DNA of 13,270 bases from the NCBI GenBank assembly GCA_031273445.1, contig JAISRV010000166.1, positions 1 through 13,270 of the forward strand. The letters run 5' to 3'. The stretch is from Candidatus Adiutrix sp. GTDB taxonomy: Bacteria; Desulfobacterota; Desulfarculia; Adiutricales; Adiutricaceae. The notes beneath the pieces are model-generated. The model was not told where the DNA came from and made no database searches. It saw only the letters and a list, made by a program, of their open reading frames with translations. Position numbers and translations under genes: made by a program. Below, piece by piece: positions 1 to 6,108 of the stretch (positions within the stretch are counted from its first letter, which is position 1; each line of letters begins with the position of its first letter).

Positions 1-54
1 AGAATATCCAGTAGGGCGGGCGCCGGCGCCAGGGTCAAACCGCGGCCGGTCAAA

Positions 55-540
55 ATGGAAAATTTCAGCGATTTTGAAGCGGCCCTGATGGCCGAGGCCC
101 TGAAGGAGGCGGCCGAGGCCGCGCGGGGCGGCGAAGTGCCGTCCGGAGCGGTTCTGGCCGCCCCCGACGGCCGCCTCGCGGCCCGGGGCCGCAACCGCGT
201 CATCAGCCTGTGCGACCCCACGGCCCACGCCGAAATACTGGCTCTGCGCGCGGCCGCGGCCGACGCGGGCAATTACCGCCTGCCCGGCTTCACCCTGGTC
301 AGCACCCTGGAGCCCTGCCCCATGTGCCTTATGGCGGCCATACACGCCCGGGTGAAACAAATCATCTACGGCGCCCCGGAGCCCCGCTGGGGCGCGGCCG
401 GCTCCCTGGTCGACCTGGCTGGGCTCGACGGCCTCAACCACCGCCTGACCCTGCGAGGCGGCCTTATGGCCGACGAGTGCCGCGGCCTGATCAGTTCTTT
501 TTTCCAGCGCCGCAGAAAGGCCGCCGGCGAAAGCGCGTAA
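55..540 (+). CDS. tadA: TadA-type nucleoside/tRNA adenosine deaminase
   Basis: 161 aa zinc-dependent deaminase of the cytidine/deoxycytidylate deaminase superfamily. The catalytic signature is complete: PTAHAE gives the zinc ligand H58 and the proton shuttle E60, and EPCPMC gives zinc ligands C88 and C91. N47 sits where TadA has its conserved asparagine, and GEVPSGAVL resembles the TadA N-terminal strand. TadA makes inosine at the wobble position of tRNA-Arg(ACG); guanine deaminases of the same fold are the main alternative, but PTAHAE and PCPMC favour TadA. The length is normal. The ATG has no clear Shine-Dalgarno sequence, and the same frame is open to the left edge of the window, so an upstream start or translational coupling is possible. 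The last 10 codons lie inside the 81-bp tandem repeat. The stop is 12 nt before the first GTG of the repeated junction and in the same frame as it. Confidence 0.85.
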   Translation: MENFSDFEAALMAEALKEAAEAARGGEVPSGAVLAAPDGRLAARGRNRVISLCDPTAHAEILALRAAAADAGNYRLPGFTLVSTLEPCPMCLMAAIHARVKQIIYGAPEPRWGAAGSLVDLAGLDGLNHRLTLRGGLMADECRGLISSFFQRRRKAAGESA

Positions 541-552
541 GGAGGCCCCGCT

Positions 553-621
553 GTGGCCGAAACAAAAATACCCTTCGCCAGACAAGGGCGCCGCAGAAAG
601 GCCGCCGGCGAAGGCGCTTAA
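553..621 (+). CDS. 22-aa hybrid mini-ORF 1 created by the tandem repeat
   Basis: GTG start with the best Shine-Dalgarno in the array (AAGGAGG at 539-545, 7 nt spacing). The peptide begins like the aminotransferase (AETKIPFAR) and ends like the deaminase (RRRKAAGEGA) before TAA. It has no domain and its composition is strongly basic. The sequence shows an open, well-initiated short frame; that it is translated is inference. Its likely importance is as an upstream ORF that captures ribosomes meant for the aminotransferase, because it holds what was probably the original start site of that gene. Confidence 0.45.
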   Translation: MAETKIPFARQGRRRKAAGEGA

Positions 622-633
622 GGGGGCCCTGTT

Positions 634-702
634 GTGGCCGAAACAAAAATACCCTTCGCCAGACAAGGGCGCCGCAGAAAGGCCGCCGGCGAAGGCGCTT
701 AA
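634..702 (+). CDS. 22-aa hybrid mini-ORF 2 created by the tandem repeat
   Basis: Second copy of the hybrid short frame, with the same predicted peptide as mini-ORF 1. Its GTG follows the previous TAA by 12 nt, and its Shine-Dalgarno is weakened to AAGGGGG, which still pairs with the anti-SD through one G-U. The spacing would allow termination and reinitiation from mini-ORF 1 to mini-ORF 2 to the aminotransferase. Expression is unproven. Confidence 0.4.
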   Translation: MAETKIPFARQGRRRKAAGEGA

Positions 703-714
703 GGGGGCCCCGTT

Positions 715-1908
715 GTGGCCGAAACAAAAATACCGTTCGCCAGAGTCGTCTGCTCCGGCAATGAGTTGGAATATGTCCGGCAGGTTCTTGAAAGCGGTTG
801 GTTGACGACGGCCGGCAAAGCCGGGGAATTTGAAAAAAAATTCGCCGTCCAGGTCGGCGCGCGCCGGGCCCTGGCCGTCAACTCCTGCACTTCGGCGCTG
901 CACCTGGGGCTGGAAGCGCTGGGCCTGAAGCCCGGCGACGAGGTGATAGTGCCGGCCCTGACCTTCGCCGCCTCGGCCGAGACGGTTCGTTACCTGGGGG
1001 CCGAGCCGGTCATCTGCGACGTGGACGGCCGAACCGGCCTTCTGCGTCCGGAGACGGTCGCCGCCATAGCCGCCGGCCGCCCGAAGGTCAAAGCCGTCAT
1101 GCCCGTCCACTACGGCGGCCAGAGCGTCAGGATGTTCGCCGACGCGCAAGGGCCGGGCCTAATGGAAGTCGCGCGCGCTTACGGCCTTAAAATCGTCGAA
1201 GACGCGGCCCATGCCTTCCCCGCCCGCTATCAGGCCGACGCCGGCCCGGTCGGCAGCCTTGAAGAGACGGTCTGCTGTTTCAGCTTTTACGCCAACAAGA
1301 CCATCACCACGGCCGAAGGCGGCATGCTGACCTCCGGCTCGGAAGACGTTCTGCGCCGCGCCTCCGTCATGCGCCTGCACGGCATAGACCGCGACGTCTG
1401 GGCCCGCTTCACTTCCGCCAAACCTTCCTGGCGCTATGACGTGGTCGCCCCCGGCTATAAATACAATCTGCCCGACGTCCTGGCCGCCATAGGCCTGGCC
1501 CAACTGGAACAGGCCGCCGCCTGGCGCCTGGCCCGCGAAAACATCGCCCGCCGCTATTATGAAGCCCTAGGCCGACTGGAAGCCCTCGACCTCCTCCAAC
1601 TGCGGTCGGGGCTAAGCCCGGCCGATCACAGTTGGCACCTTTTCCCCGTCATTCTCAAACCGGAGGCCCGGCTGGGCCGTGACGAATTCATTGAGAGGCT
1701 GGCCGAGCGCGGCATAGGGGCCTCGGTGCATTATTGCCCGCTTTACCGGCTGCGTTACTACCGCGAACGCTACGGCCTCGACCCCGCCGACTTTCCGGAA
1801 ACGGAAAAAATATGGGCGGGCACGGTCTCGCTGCCCATCTATCCTTCGCTGACGGCGGACGAAACGGAATACGTCTGCCTGACCGTCGCCGAACTGCTCG
1901 GCGGCTGA
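715..1908 (+). CDS. DegT/DnrJ/EryC1/StrS-type PLP sugar aminotransferase
   Basis: 397 aa fold-type I PLP enzyme of the family that transaminates nucleotide-linked keto sugars (ArnB, WecE, PglE and relatives). Visible landmarks: the N-terminal IPFAR and SGWLTTAGK segments; NSCTSALH (56-63), which contacts PLP phosphate; VIVPALTF (78-84); VEDAAHAF (161-168) with D163 for the pyridine nitrogen; and FYANKTITTAEGGM (191-204) with Schiff-base lysine K195. The length is typical. The GTG at 715 is chosen because the family motif IPFAR begins five residues later, but it is the third copy of this start and carries the weakened AAGGGGG site. The PglC-like transferase follows after 8 nt, so a sugar for a lipid-linked glycan is the likely substrate, for example a UDP-4-keto-6-deoxy-HexNAc; the exact substrate cannot be read from sequence. 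Confidence 0.9.
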   Translation: MAETKIPFARVVCSGNELEYVRQVLESGWLTTAGKAGEFEKKFAVQVGARRALAVNSCTSALHLGLEALGLKPGDEVIVPALTFAASAETVRYLGAEPVICDVDGRTGLLRPETVAAIAAGRPKVKAVMPVHYGGQSVRMFADAQGPGLMEVARAYGLKIVEDAAHAFPARYQADAGPVGSLEETVCCFSFYANKTITTAEGGMLTSGSEDVLRRASVMRLHGIDRDVWARFTSAKPSWRYDVVAPGYKYNLPDVLAAIGLAQLEQAAAWRLARENIARRYYEALGRLEALDLLQLRSGLSPADHSWHLFPVILKPEARLGRDEFIERLAERGIGASVHYCPLYRLRYYRERYGLDPADFPETEKIWAGTVSLPIYPSLTADETEYVCLTVAELLGG

Positions 1909-1916
1909 GGGCGGGC

Positions 1917-2504
1917 ATGGTCTGGAAACGCCTCTTCGATCTGGCCGGCTCGGCCGGGCTATTGGCGCTCTTGTGGCCGCTGATGCTGGTTTTAGCCCTG
2001 GCGGTGAAGCTCGACTCGCCCGGCCCGGCCCTCTTTCGCCAGACCCGCGTCGGGCGCGGAGGGCTTGATTTCGACATACTGAAATTCAGAACCATGACCG
2101 TTCTGCCCGAAGCTTCCGCCGGCCGTTTCGACGCCGGCGACGCCCGCCGCGTCACCCGGCTGGGGCGCCTGTTGCGGCGCGGCAAACTTGATGAGCTGCC
2201 GCAGCTGCTGAACGTTCTGAAAGGCGAGATGTCCCTGGTGGGCCCCCGGCCGGAAATACGGCGCTGGGTGGAGATTTACCCGGAAAGATGGCGGGCCGCC
2301 CTTCAGGTTCGTCCCGGCCTCACCGACGAGGCCTCCGTCAGATTTCGCCACGAAGAGGATATCTTAGCCGCCGCCGCCGACCCGGAGCGGTGCTACAGGG
2401 AGATGATCCTGCCCCGCAAACTGGATCTGTATGAAAAATACGCCGCCCGCCCCTCCTTCAAAGACGACCTGAAAATTATCTGGGCCACCCTCAAGGCCCT
2501 TTAG
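1917..2504 (+). CDS. PglC-like polyprenyl-phosphate phosphoglycosyl transferase (bacterial sugar transferase)
   Basis: 195 aa, the size of the minimal single-domain monotopic phosphoglycosyl transferases such as PglC. It joins a sugar phosphate from a UDP-sugar to undecaprenyl phosphate at the inner membrane. Order of motifs: KRLFD; a hydrophobic re-entrant helix (about 11-31); SPGPALFRQTRVG (34-46); FDILKFRTM (52-60); LDELPQLLNVLKGEMSLVGPRPE (91-113), with the catalytic Asp-Glu pair at D92-E93; and RPGLT. The start is ATG 1917, 8 nt after the aminotransferase stop, with a GAGGGCGGG purine tract before it; a longer reading upstream would only overlap the aminotransferase. Pairing with a sugar aminotransferase recalls PglE/PglC and suggests an amino-sugar-initiated glycan, but no glycosyltransferase or flippase gene is in view. 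Confidence 0.88.
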   Translation: MVWKRLFDLAGSAGLLALLWPLMLVLALAVKLDSPGPALFRQTRVGRGGLDFDILKFRTMTVLPEASAGRFDAGDARRVTRLGRLLRRGKLDELPQLLNVLKGEMSLVGPRPEIRRWVEIYPERWRAALQVRPGLTDEASVRFRHEEDILAAAADPERCYREMILPRKLDLYEKYAARPSFKDDLKIIWATLKAL

Positions 2505-2579
2505 CTAACCGCACAGGAGGCTAGCCAGGCGCGAGAGCGACTGGCCGACGGCGCCGCCGTCGAATTTTCTAGCCTCCTG
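2505..2579. repeat. Dispersed repeat locus A within a cruciform-like intergenic element
   Basis: The 20-bp arm CTAACCGCACAGGAGGCTAG (2505-2524) starts directly after the transferase stop. It differs by one base from an arm at 12155-12174. Its inner part, CAGGAGGCTAG (2514-2524), pairs perfectly with CTAGCCTCCTG (2569-2579). Inside this 11-bp stem are two more hairpins: GCCAG/CTGGC (2524-2528 with 2541-2545) and CGACGGC/GCCGTCG (2546-2552 with 2556-2562, 3-nt loop). The transcript could thus fold as a three-way junction. The element fills almost the entire gap between two convergent genes. Confidence 0.75.
2546..2568 (+). terminator. Probable intrinsic terminator of the tadA-aminotransferase-PGT operon
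   Basis: Perfect 7-bp GC-rich stem CGACGGC/GCCGTCG with loop GCC, followed by AATTTTCT. It lies 42 nt after the last stop of the operon. The T-run is short, so efficiency is uncertain; the larger cruciform may help from either direction. Confidence 0.5.
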
Positions 2580-2589
2580 AGTAGTGGTT

Positions 2590-4170
2590 TTACGGGCTTA
2601 TCGTCAGAACCTCGGCCGCGTCGACGGCTTTAATGGTTTGGGCGTCGGAGTCGGTCAAAAAGGTCCTGAACAGGTCCTCCAAAGTTCCGAATTCGCTGTA
2701 TGGACGCTTCGCGAACCACGTGTAATCGTCTCCGCCCGCGTACAGGAAGTCGGTGATCGCGATTTTGTATTTCGCCTTCCCGACGAGCGCTTGGCCGCCG
2801 ATTTTCACTTCCTCGGCCACGAACGAGTCGACCGGCGTTCCGTCCGCGAGTTTTCGCGTGGTCTTACGCGCCGTGACGGTCAGGCCGTAGAACTGCGGAA
2901 AGGCGCCCGCGCCCGGCTGCGACAAGCCGTGATTCAGCGCGGCCAACAAATCCTCCCCGGTCATTTCAACCACGAAGACGTAGTTGTCGTAGGGCATGAC
3001 CGTCAGGAGCATGCCTTTCGTGATGTCGCCGCGGGGCAGGGAATCGCGAATCGAGCCGCTGTTCACCAAGGCGGCCTCAGCGCCCGTCCCCTTGACCAGA
3101 GCGGCGGCCGTCAGGCGGCCCAGGTTGGTGCTGCGATAACGAACGGCGGTTCTGTCTCCGATCAGGTCGATCGGGCTTCTGGCCACGACCGCCGACATCT
3201 CCCGCTCAAGTTCGGTTTTGAGAGCGTTCATGGCGGCGCTCATCTCCGGGTTGGGCCTGATGTTTGAAGTCTCCGCCGCCGGCATAAGCTTCGCGGACAA
3301 ACTCCAGCCGTCTGAGGCGCGTCGCGCCTCAACGCGTCCCACGTTCGTCAGATGCGAGCCTGCGCTCGCGATCAGAGTTTTCCCGACCCGCAGGCCGTCC
3401 TTCAACTCGCTGTGGCTGTGTCCGTCGATGATCAGGTCTATTCCAGGCGCTTCGCGCGCGAGCGTCCGGGAAGACGGGTCGCAGTAGGCCTCGCTGCCGA
3501 TGTGGGTCACGGCGATGATGATATCAGTTTTTTCTATTTCTTTCATATACTTGACTGTTTCGCGCGCTATTTCTATTATCTCCCGGGGCGAACCGAAGTC
3601 CAGCCCGGCGACGTGGCGGGGATCGGTCGACGTGGTCGTCGCGGGGGTCGAGAGGCCAAAAACGCCGACCTTCAGCTCCGCTAAATCCCGCAGGATGTAA
3701 GGCGCCAGCAGCCGTTCGCCGCCCTCGCGTTTTTTCACGTTCGCCGCGAGAAAATTCAAACGGTAGGCGTCGCGCAGTTCCGTCAGACGCCGCCAACCGT
3801 AATCGAAGTCGTGATTGCCGGCGGCGAAGGCGTCGTAATTCATCATCGAAAGAACCCTGGCCGCGAGTTCTCCCTTGCGGGCCGTGGCGAAAGGCTGCCC
3901 CTGGAGAACGTCGCCCGCGTCTATCAGCAGTTTGTTTCGGGCCTCGTCGCCGTCGACGAGAGCCTTGAGGTAATCGTAGCCCCAATGCCTCGGTTGCCCG
4001 TCCTGGTCTTTTTCGTGAAAGGCGTAGCCGTGAACGTCGTTGGTGTGGTAAACGACCAAGGCGGGCTCGCCCGCCGAGGCGGGGGCAGGCCGCGCGCCCG
4101 TCAGCAGGGCCGCCGCGGCCGCCAGGCAGAGTCCCGCCAGCATAAATTTTATTGCAAATTTTTCCTTCAT
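2590..4170 (-). CDS. Secreted UshA-type 5'-nucleotidase / metallophosphatase
   Basis: 526 aa two-domain nucleotidase. An N-terminal signal peptide (charged MKEKFAIK, hydrophobic core 9-24, APASA before the likely cleavage after A33) sends it to the periplasm. The calcineurin-like metallophosphoesterase domain shows all its metal-site blocks: HTNDVHG (42-48), DAGDVLQG (84-91), GNHDFDYG (118-125), THIGSEA (222-228) and GHSHSEL (250-256). The C-terminal 5'-nucleotidase domain, which binds the base, follows from about residue 325 (LGRLTAAALVKGTGAEAALVNSGSIRDSLPRGDIT). The role is likely hydrolysis of extracellular nucleotides to nucleosides and phosphate for salvage. No lipobox or sortase signal is seen. 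SD AAGGAT (4180-4185) lies 9 nt before the ATG. The gene stands alone and is convergent with the glycan operon. Confidence 0.9.
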   Translation of the reverse strand: MKEKFAIKFMLAGLCLAAAAALLTGARPAPASAGEPALVVYHTNDVHGYAFHEKDQDGQPRHWGYDYLKALVDGDEARNKLLIDAGDVLQGQPFATARKGELAARVLSMMNYDAFAAGNHDFDYGWRRLTELRDAYRLNFLAANVKKREGGERLLAPYILRDLAELKVGVFGLSTPATTTSTDPRHVAGLDFGSPREIIEIARETVKYMKEIEKTDIIIAVTHIGSEAYCDPSSRTLAREAPGIDLIIDGHSHSELKDGLRVGKTLIASAGSHLTNVGRVEARRASDGWSLSAKLMPAAETSNIRPNPEMSAAMNALKTELEREMSAVVARSPIDLIGDRTAVRYRSTNLGRLTAAALVKGTGAEAALVNSGSIRDSLPRGDITKGMLLTVMPYDNYVFVVEMTGEDLLAALNHGLSQPGAGAFPQFYGLTVTARKTTRKLADGTPVDSFVAEEVKIGGQALVGKAKYKIAITDFLYAGGDDYTWFAKRPYSEFGTLEDLFRTFLTDSDAQTIKAVDAAEVLTISP

Positions 4171-4274
4171 GTCTTTTTCATCCTTAAAGAGCCAGGCCTA
4201 AATAAAGAAAACGCCCGTAATCGCCTGGAGATTTACGATGCGTCTTCAGTTGTTTTGTGGGAACTCATTTTTTT

Positions 4275-4283
4275 ATTATAACA
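4275..4283 (-). promoter_or_regulatory. Candidate extended -10 promoter of the 5'-nucleotidase gene
   Basis: On the minus strand the sequence reads TGTTATAAT, a perfect -10 hexamer (4275-4280) with the TGn extension. It is about 105 bp upstream of the start codon, in an AT-rich patch. There is no good -35 at 17 bp, which is normal for extended -10 promoters. Confidence 0.45.
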
Positions 4284-4379
4284 AATTCAAACGCTATCGC
4301 CTAGTTCGCGTGCGCCCCGTCAACGCAAGTGGCGCGGAACGATGGGAATGTCAAAAAAATTAAGGGCGCTCCAGGGGCG

Positions 4380-4703
4380 TTAGGTTAACCCTAAGATGAT
4401 TTTTACGGCATTTGTCAGTTCGGTCAAGTCACGTGAAGAAAGATCGCAAATCTTTTTCCCGAAGCGTCTCTTGTCCGCCGCGCAAAGCTGATCGCAAACG
4501 GCTGCTGATTGATGTCCAGCGGATGGAAGCGAAAGCACGATAGGAGGATGCGGTTTGGCCGATGTGGAAAGAGGAACCACGACCACGGTTCCTCTGGCCA
4601 TGTTAAGAGCGTTGACCGTAAGTATTACGGCAGGACGTCGTTTTTGCATTTCCATGCCTTCCGAAGGATCGAAGTTGACCCACCAGACCTCGCCGCGTCG
4701 CAT
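4380..4703 (-). CDS. MazF/PemK-family endoribonuclease toxin
   Basis: 107 aa, the usual size of MazF-type toxins, which cut mRNA (or tRNA/rRNA) at short sites. Family marks: RRGEVWWVNFDPSEG near the N-terminus with the conserved arginine-glycine turn, KRRPAVILTVNALN, the strand GTVVVVPLSTSAK carrying the conserved serine/threonine, and SAAVCDQLCAADKRR, equivalent to the DQ(I/L)R..D block. The ATG at 4703 is preferred over the GTG at 4706 because AGGAG stands 7 nt before it. The SD overlaps the antitoxin stop (TAG at 4714-4716), and the two genes are 10 nt apart, so they are co-translated. The usual regulation is repression of the operon by the antitoxin alone or with the toxin. Confidence 0.85.
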   Translation of the reverse strand: MRRGEVWWVNFDPSEGMEMQKRRPAVILTVNALNMARGTVVVVPLSTSAKPHPPIVLSLPSAGHQSAAVCDQLCAADKRRFGKKICDLSSRDLTELTNAVKIILGLT

Positions 4704-4713
4704 CACTGATCTC

Positions 4714-4953
4714 CTAATCGGTTTCGTCGGCGCCTCTTAAGCCGTCCGCAATGAGTTCTTCACGCCATTCCCGCATTTCGGCGTTAAGGGTTGTGTCCCG
4801 CTCGACCTCAAGGGCGGCGAGGTAAAGTGGATCGCCTTCGGCGGGAAGAGCTTTTTCCAGCAACTCGGCAATGAACTTGCTCCGTTGCCGTGAAGGAATG
4901 GTTAATTTAAGCCTCTCGCCGAGGTGGTCGGGGATATGAAGCAGTAGTTGCAT
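4714..4953 (-). CDS. Ribbon-helix-helix-like antitoxin of the MazF-type pair
   Basis: 79 aa. The N-terminal segment MQLLLHIPDHLGERLKLTIP looks like a beta-strand followed by a helix, and RQRSKFIAELLEKAL reads as a second helix, together resembling the MetJ/Arc/CopG DNA-binding fold. The acidic C-terminal half (about 42-79, with EVERDTTLNAEMREWREELIADG) is the kind of tail that wraps the toxin. The same frame is open to an ATG at 5007, but the start at 4953 is preferred: AAGGAGG is 5 nt upstream and a good promoter lies between the two candidates, its -35 overlapping the upstream ATG. The RHH assignment rests on pattern only. Confidence 0.8.
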   Translation of the reverse strand: MQLLLHIPDHLGERLKLTIPSRQRSKFIAELLEKALPAEGDPLYLAALEVERDTTLNAEMREWREELIADGLRGADETD

Positions 4954-4965
4954 TATGGCCTCCTT

Positions 4966-5007
4966 ATTGATATTAATATTGATATCAAGATCAAAAAGAA
5001 TAGTCAA
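4966..5007 (-). promoter_or_regulatory. Promoter and probable autoregulatory operator of the toxin-antitoxin operon
   Basis: On the minus strand TTGACT (5002-5007), a 17-bp spacer and TATCAA (4979-4984) form a plausible sigma70 promoter about 25 bp before the antitoxin ATG. The perfect palindrome TTGATATCAA (4979-4988) covers the -10. The octamer ATTGATAT is repeated in direct orientation at 4966-4973 and 4978-4985, a 12-bp step, with AATATT between. Spaced repeats over the -10 and start site fit binding by a ribbon-helix-helix antitoxin. Binding is inferred. Confidence 0.6.
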
Positions 5008-5126
5008 GGCTTAATCATAACGAAAGGCCGTGGAAGGTCTATTCCTTGATTTTTCTTTGAAAGTTCGGCCTGTCAATGAAGGGTCTGATTGAAGTCCCGG
5101 ATAAGCCGCTCTGAACTCGTCGGCTT

Positions 5127-5798
5127 TCACCAGTACTCGAAGTCGGTGTCCTGCAGTTCCTGACCGGGCGGCAGGCTGATGAAATGTCCCTTCCGGCGAG
5201 GGCCGTCCACCAGGGCCGAAAAATACTCCAGCCCGGCTTCAATTTCCAGATATTCTTTTTCAAAAACCCGGCAATTTTCCAGGGCGCGCTCTTTGAGGGC
5301 GGCCACGTCGCCGACCCCGTTGTTGATGTAGATTATGTACTTATAGTTGGCCAATTCCAGCTGCATGCCGCGCAAGGCTTTTTTTTCGCCCATCCGGGGG
5401 GCGTATTTTTTCTCCACGGTGGACAAGGGGTCGCCGTAAACTTCCACCCAGCCGGCCGACAGGAAATAGGCGCCTGGATAGCGGTAAAAAATATCATGAT
5501 AGCGTTTGGGCGAACCCAGCAGCATGGCGATGCAGTCGTGGCATCTGGGCATGGTCAGGCCGCCCTCGGCCCGCACCCCGAGGATGCCGTTGGAGCAGCG
5601 GCCGTAACCCAGCAGAATGTGTTCGGCGCCCTGAGCCTGGGCCAGGAGAATTTTTTCCATGACCCGGCCGGCCATGTTCTGGGGTTTGCTGTGGAGGGCG
5701 TATTCAGCCAGATGGAGCGGCATGTCTCGGCCGCCGATCACGGCTTCAAATTCCCGGCGCATCACTTCACAAGCCACCACCGCCGCTTGAGGGCACAT
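5127..5798 (-). CDS. DUF1638 family protein
   Basis: 223 aa, full-length for DUF1638, a family found largely in anaerobic bacteria and methanogens and often near methyltransferase/corrinoid genes. Its biochemical role is not established. Recognisable parts are VACEVMRREFEAV near the N-terminus, the glycine- and cysteine-bearing HILLGYGRCSNG (60-71) and the block PRCHDCIAMLLGSPKRY (84-100). C68, C86, H87 and C89 are plausible metal or cofactor ligands. SD AAGGAG (5805-5810) is 6 nt before the ATG. The gene is divergent from the Fis/AraC/ferredoxin group and separated from it by a palindrome, so shared control is possible. No corrinoid protein or methyltransferase is in the window. Confidence 0.8.
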   Translation of the reverse strand: MCPQAAVVACEVMRREFEAVIGGRDMPLHLAEYALHSKPQNMAGRVMEKILLAQAQGAEHILLGYGRCSNGILGVRAEGGLTMPRCHDCIAMLLGSPKRYHDIFYRYPGAYFLSAGWVEVYGDPLSTVEKKYAPRMGEKKALRGMQLELANYKYIIYINNGVGDVAALKERALENCRVFEKEYLEIEAGLEYFSALVDGPRRKGHFISLPPGQELQDTDFEYW

Positions 5799-5832
5799 AA
5801 ATTACTCCTTCCTTATTTTATTCCTGCTGTTT

Positions 5833-5854
5833 TTTTGCGATTCTTGCCGCAAAA
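5833..5854. promoter_or_regulatory. Palindrome in the divergent DUF1638/Fis-HTH intergenic region
   Basis: TTTTGCG (5833-5839) and CGCAAAA (5848-5854) are perfect inverted repeats separated by 8 bp. The dyad lies 35 bp upstream of the DUF1638 start and just before the Fis-HTH ORF on the other strand. A dyad here could be an operator for a regulator of both directions. It has no run of T on either exit that would make it a convincing terminator. Confidence 0.4.
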
Positions 5855-5859
5855 CAACA

Positions 5860-6105
5860 ATGCGCTTATACTGGTCAAGCCAGGCGCCTGGCCGCCGGGC
5901 GGCCGAAGGCCCTGCGCGGCGTATTCGCATTATATCCCAAGGGCTGGTCAGCCTCAAGGACAAGGAAAAAACCATGATCTCCAACGCGCTGTCCGTCGCC
6001 GGCGGCAACGTGGCCAGGGCCGCCCGCCGGCTGGACGTTTCACGGCGGCTTTTGGCCTATAAAATGAAAAAGCATGGCCTGGACCGAAGCTGTTTCAAAA
6101 GATGA
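5860..6105 (+). CDS. Short Fis-type helix-turn-helix ORF, probable remnant of a sigma54 activator
   Basis: Up to 81 aa. From about residue 31, LKDKEKTMISNALSVAGGNVARAARRLDVSRRLLAYKMKKHGL is a good match to the C-terminal Fis-type HTH of NtrC-family sigma54 activators: helix KxMIxxAL, then GGN, then AARxLxxSRRxLxYKxKKxG. No AAA+ domain or GAFTGA motif exists upstream; the first 25 residues are low-complexity and Arg/Ala/Pro-rich, and there is no good SD at 5860. It therefore looks like the surviving tail of a lost enhancer-binding protein, though a free-standing DNA-binding peptide cannot be excluded, because the HTH core is intact and the AraC gene starts only 3 nt after its stop. An internal ATG (5974) would give 43 aa, the HTH alone. 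Confidence 0.5.
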   Translation: MRLYWSSQAPGRRAAEGPARRIRIISQGLVSLKDKEKTMISNALSVAGGNVARAARRLDVSRRLLAYKMKKHGLDRSCFKR

Positions 6106-6108
6106 AAC

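Larger units (their letters stand above)
507..744 (+). repeat. 81-bp tandem repeat of the tadA/aminotransferase junction (2.9 copies)
   Basis: Copies begin at 507, 588 and 669; the third is cut at 744, where the aminotransferase sequence diverges. Each copy contains the end of the deaminase gene, its TAA, a Shine-Dalgarno region, a GTG and the first codons of the aminotransferase. The unit is exactly 27 codons, so frame is kept. Five bases (caagg, 583-587 and 664-668) occur at the copy joints but in neither flank, so they look like filler from the original duplication. Copies 2 and 3 share changes from copy 1: AAGGAGG has become AAGGGGG, GCG TAA has become GCT TAA, and the two bases before the GTG are TT instead of CT. 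This suggests an initial duplication, divergence, then a second duplication. Confidence 0.95.

Noticed and set aside
491..764. Open frames on both strands across the tandem repeat
   Set aside because: The 81-bp unit is divisible by three, so any frame open in one copy stays open in all. The products are arginine-rich and have no start signals of their own.
1734..1916. Upstream extension of the sugar transferase
   Set aside because: It would overlap the aminotransferase end and add proline/arginine-rich sequence; the KRLFD motif fits the start at 1917.
2584..3267. Plus-strand 227-codon frame
   Set aside because: It is antisense to the well-supported nucleotidase and shows no family motif; it is a GC-skew shadow.
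4954..5007. Upstream start for the antitoxin
   Set aside because: The -35/-10 promoter lies in this stretch, and AAGGAGG points to the ATG at 4953.
5184..6062. Plus-strand 292-codon frame
   Set aside because: Mostly antisense to the DUF1638 gene, then runs across the intergenic region in a different frame from the Fis-HTH ORF.
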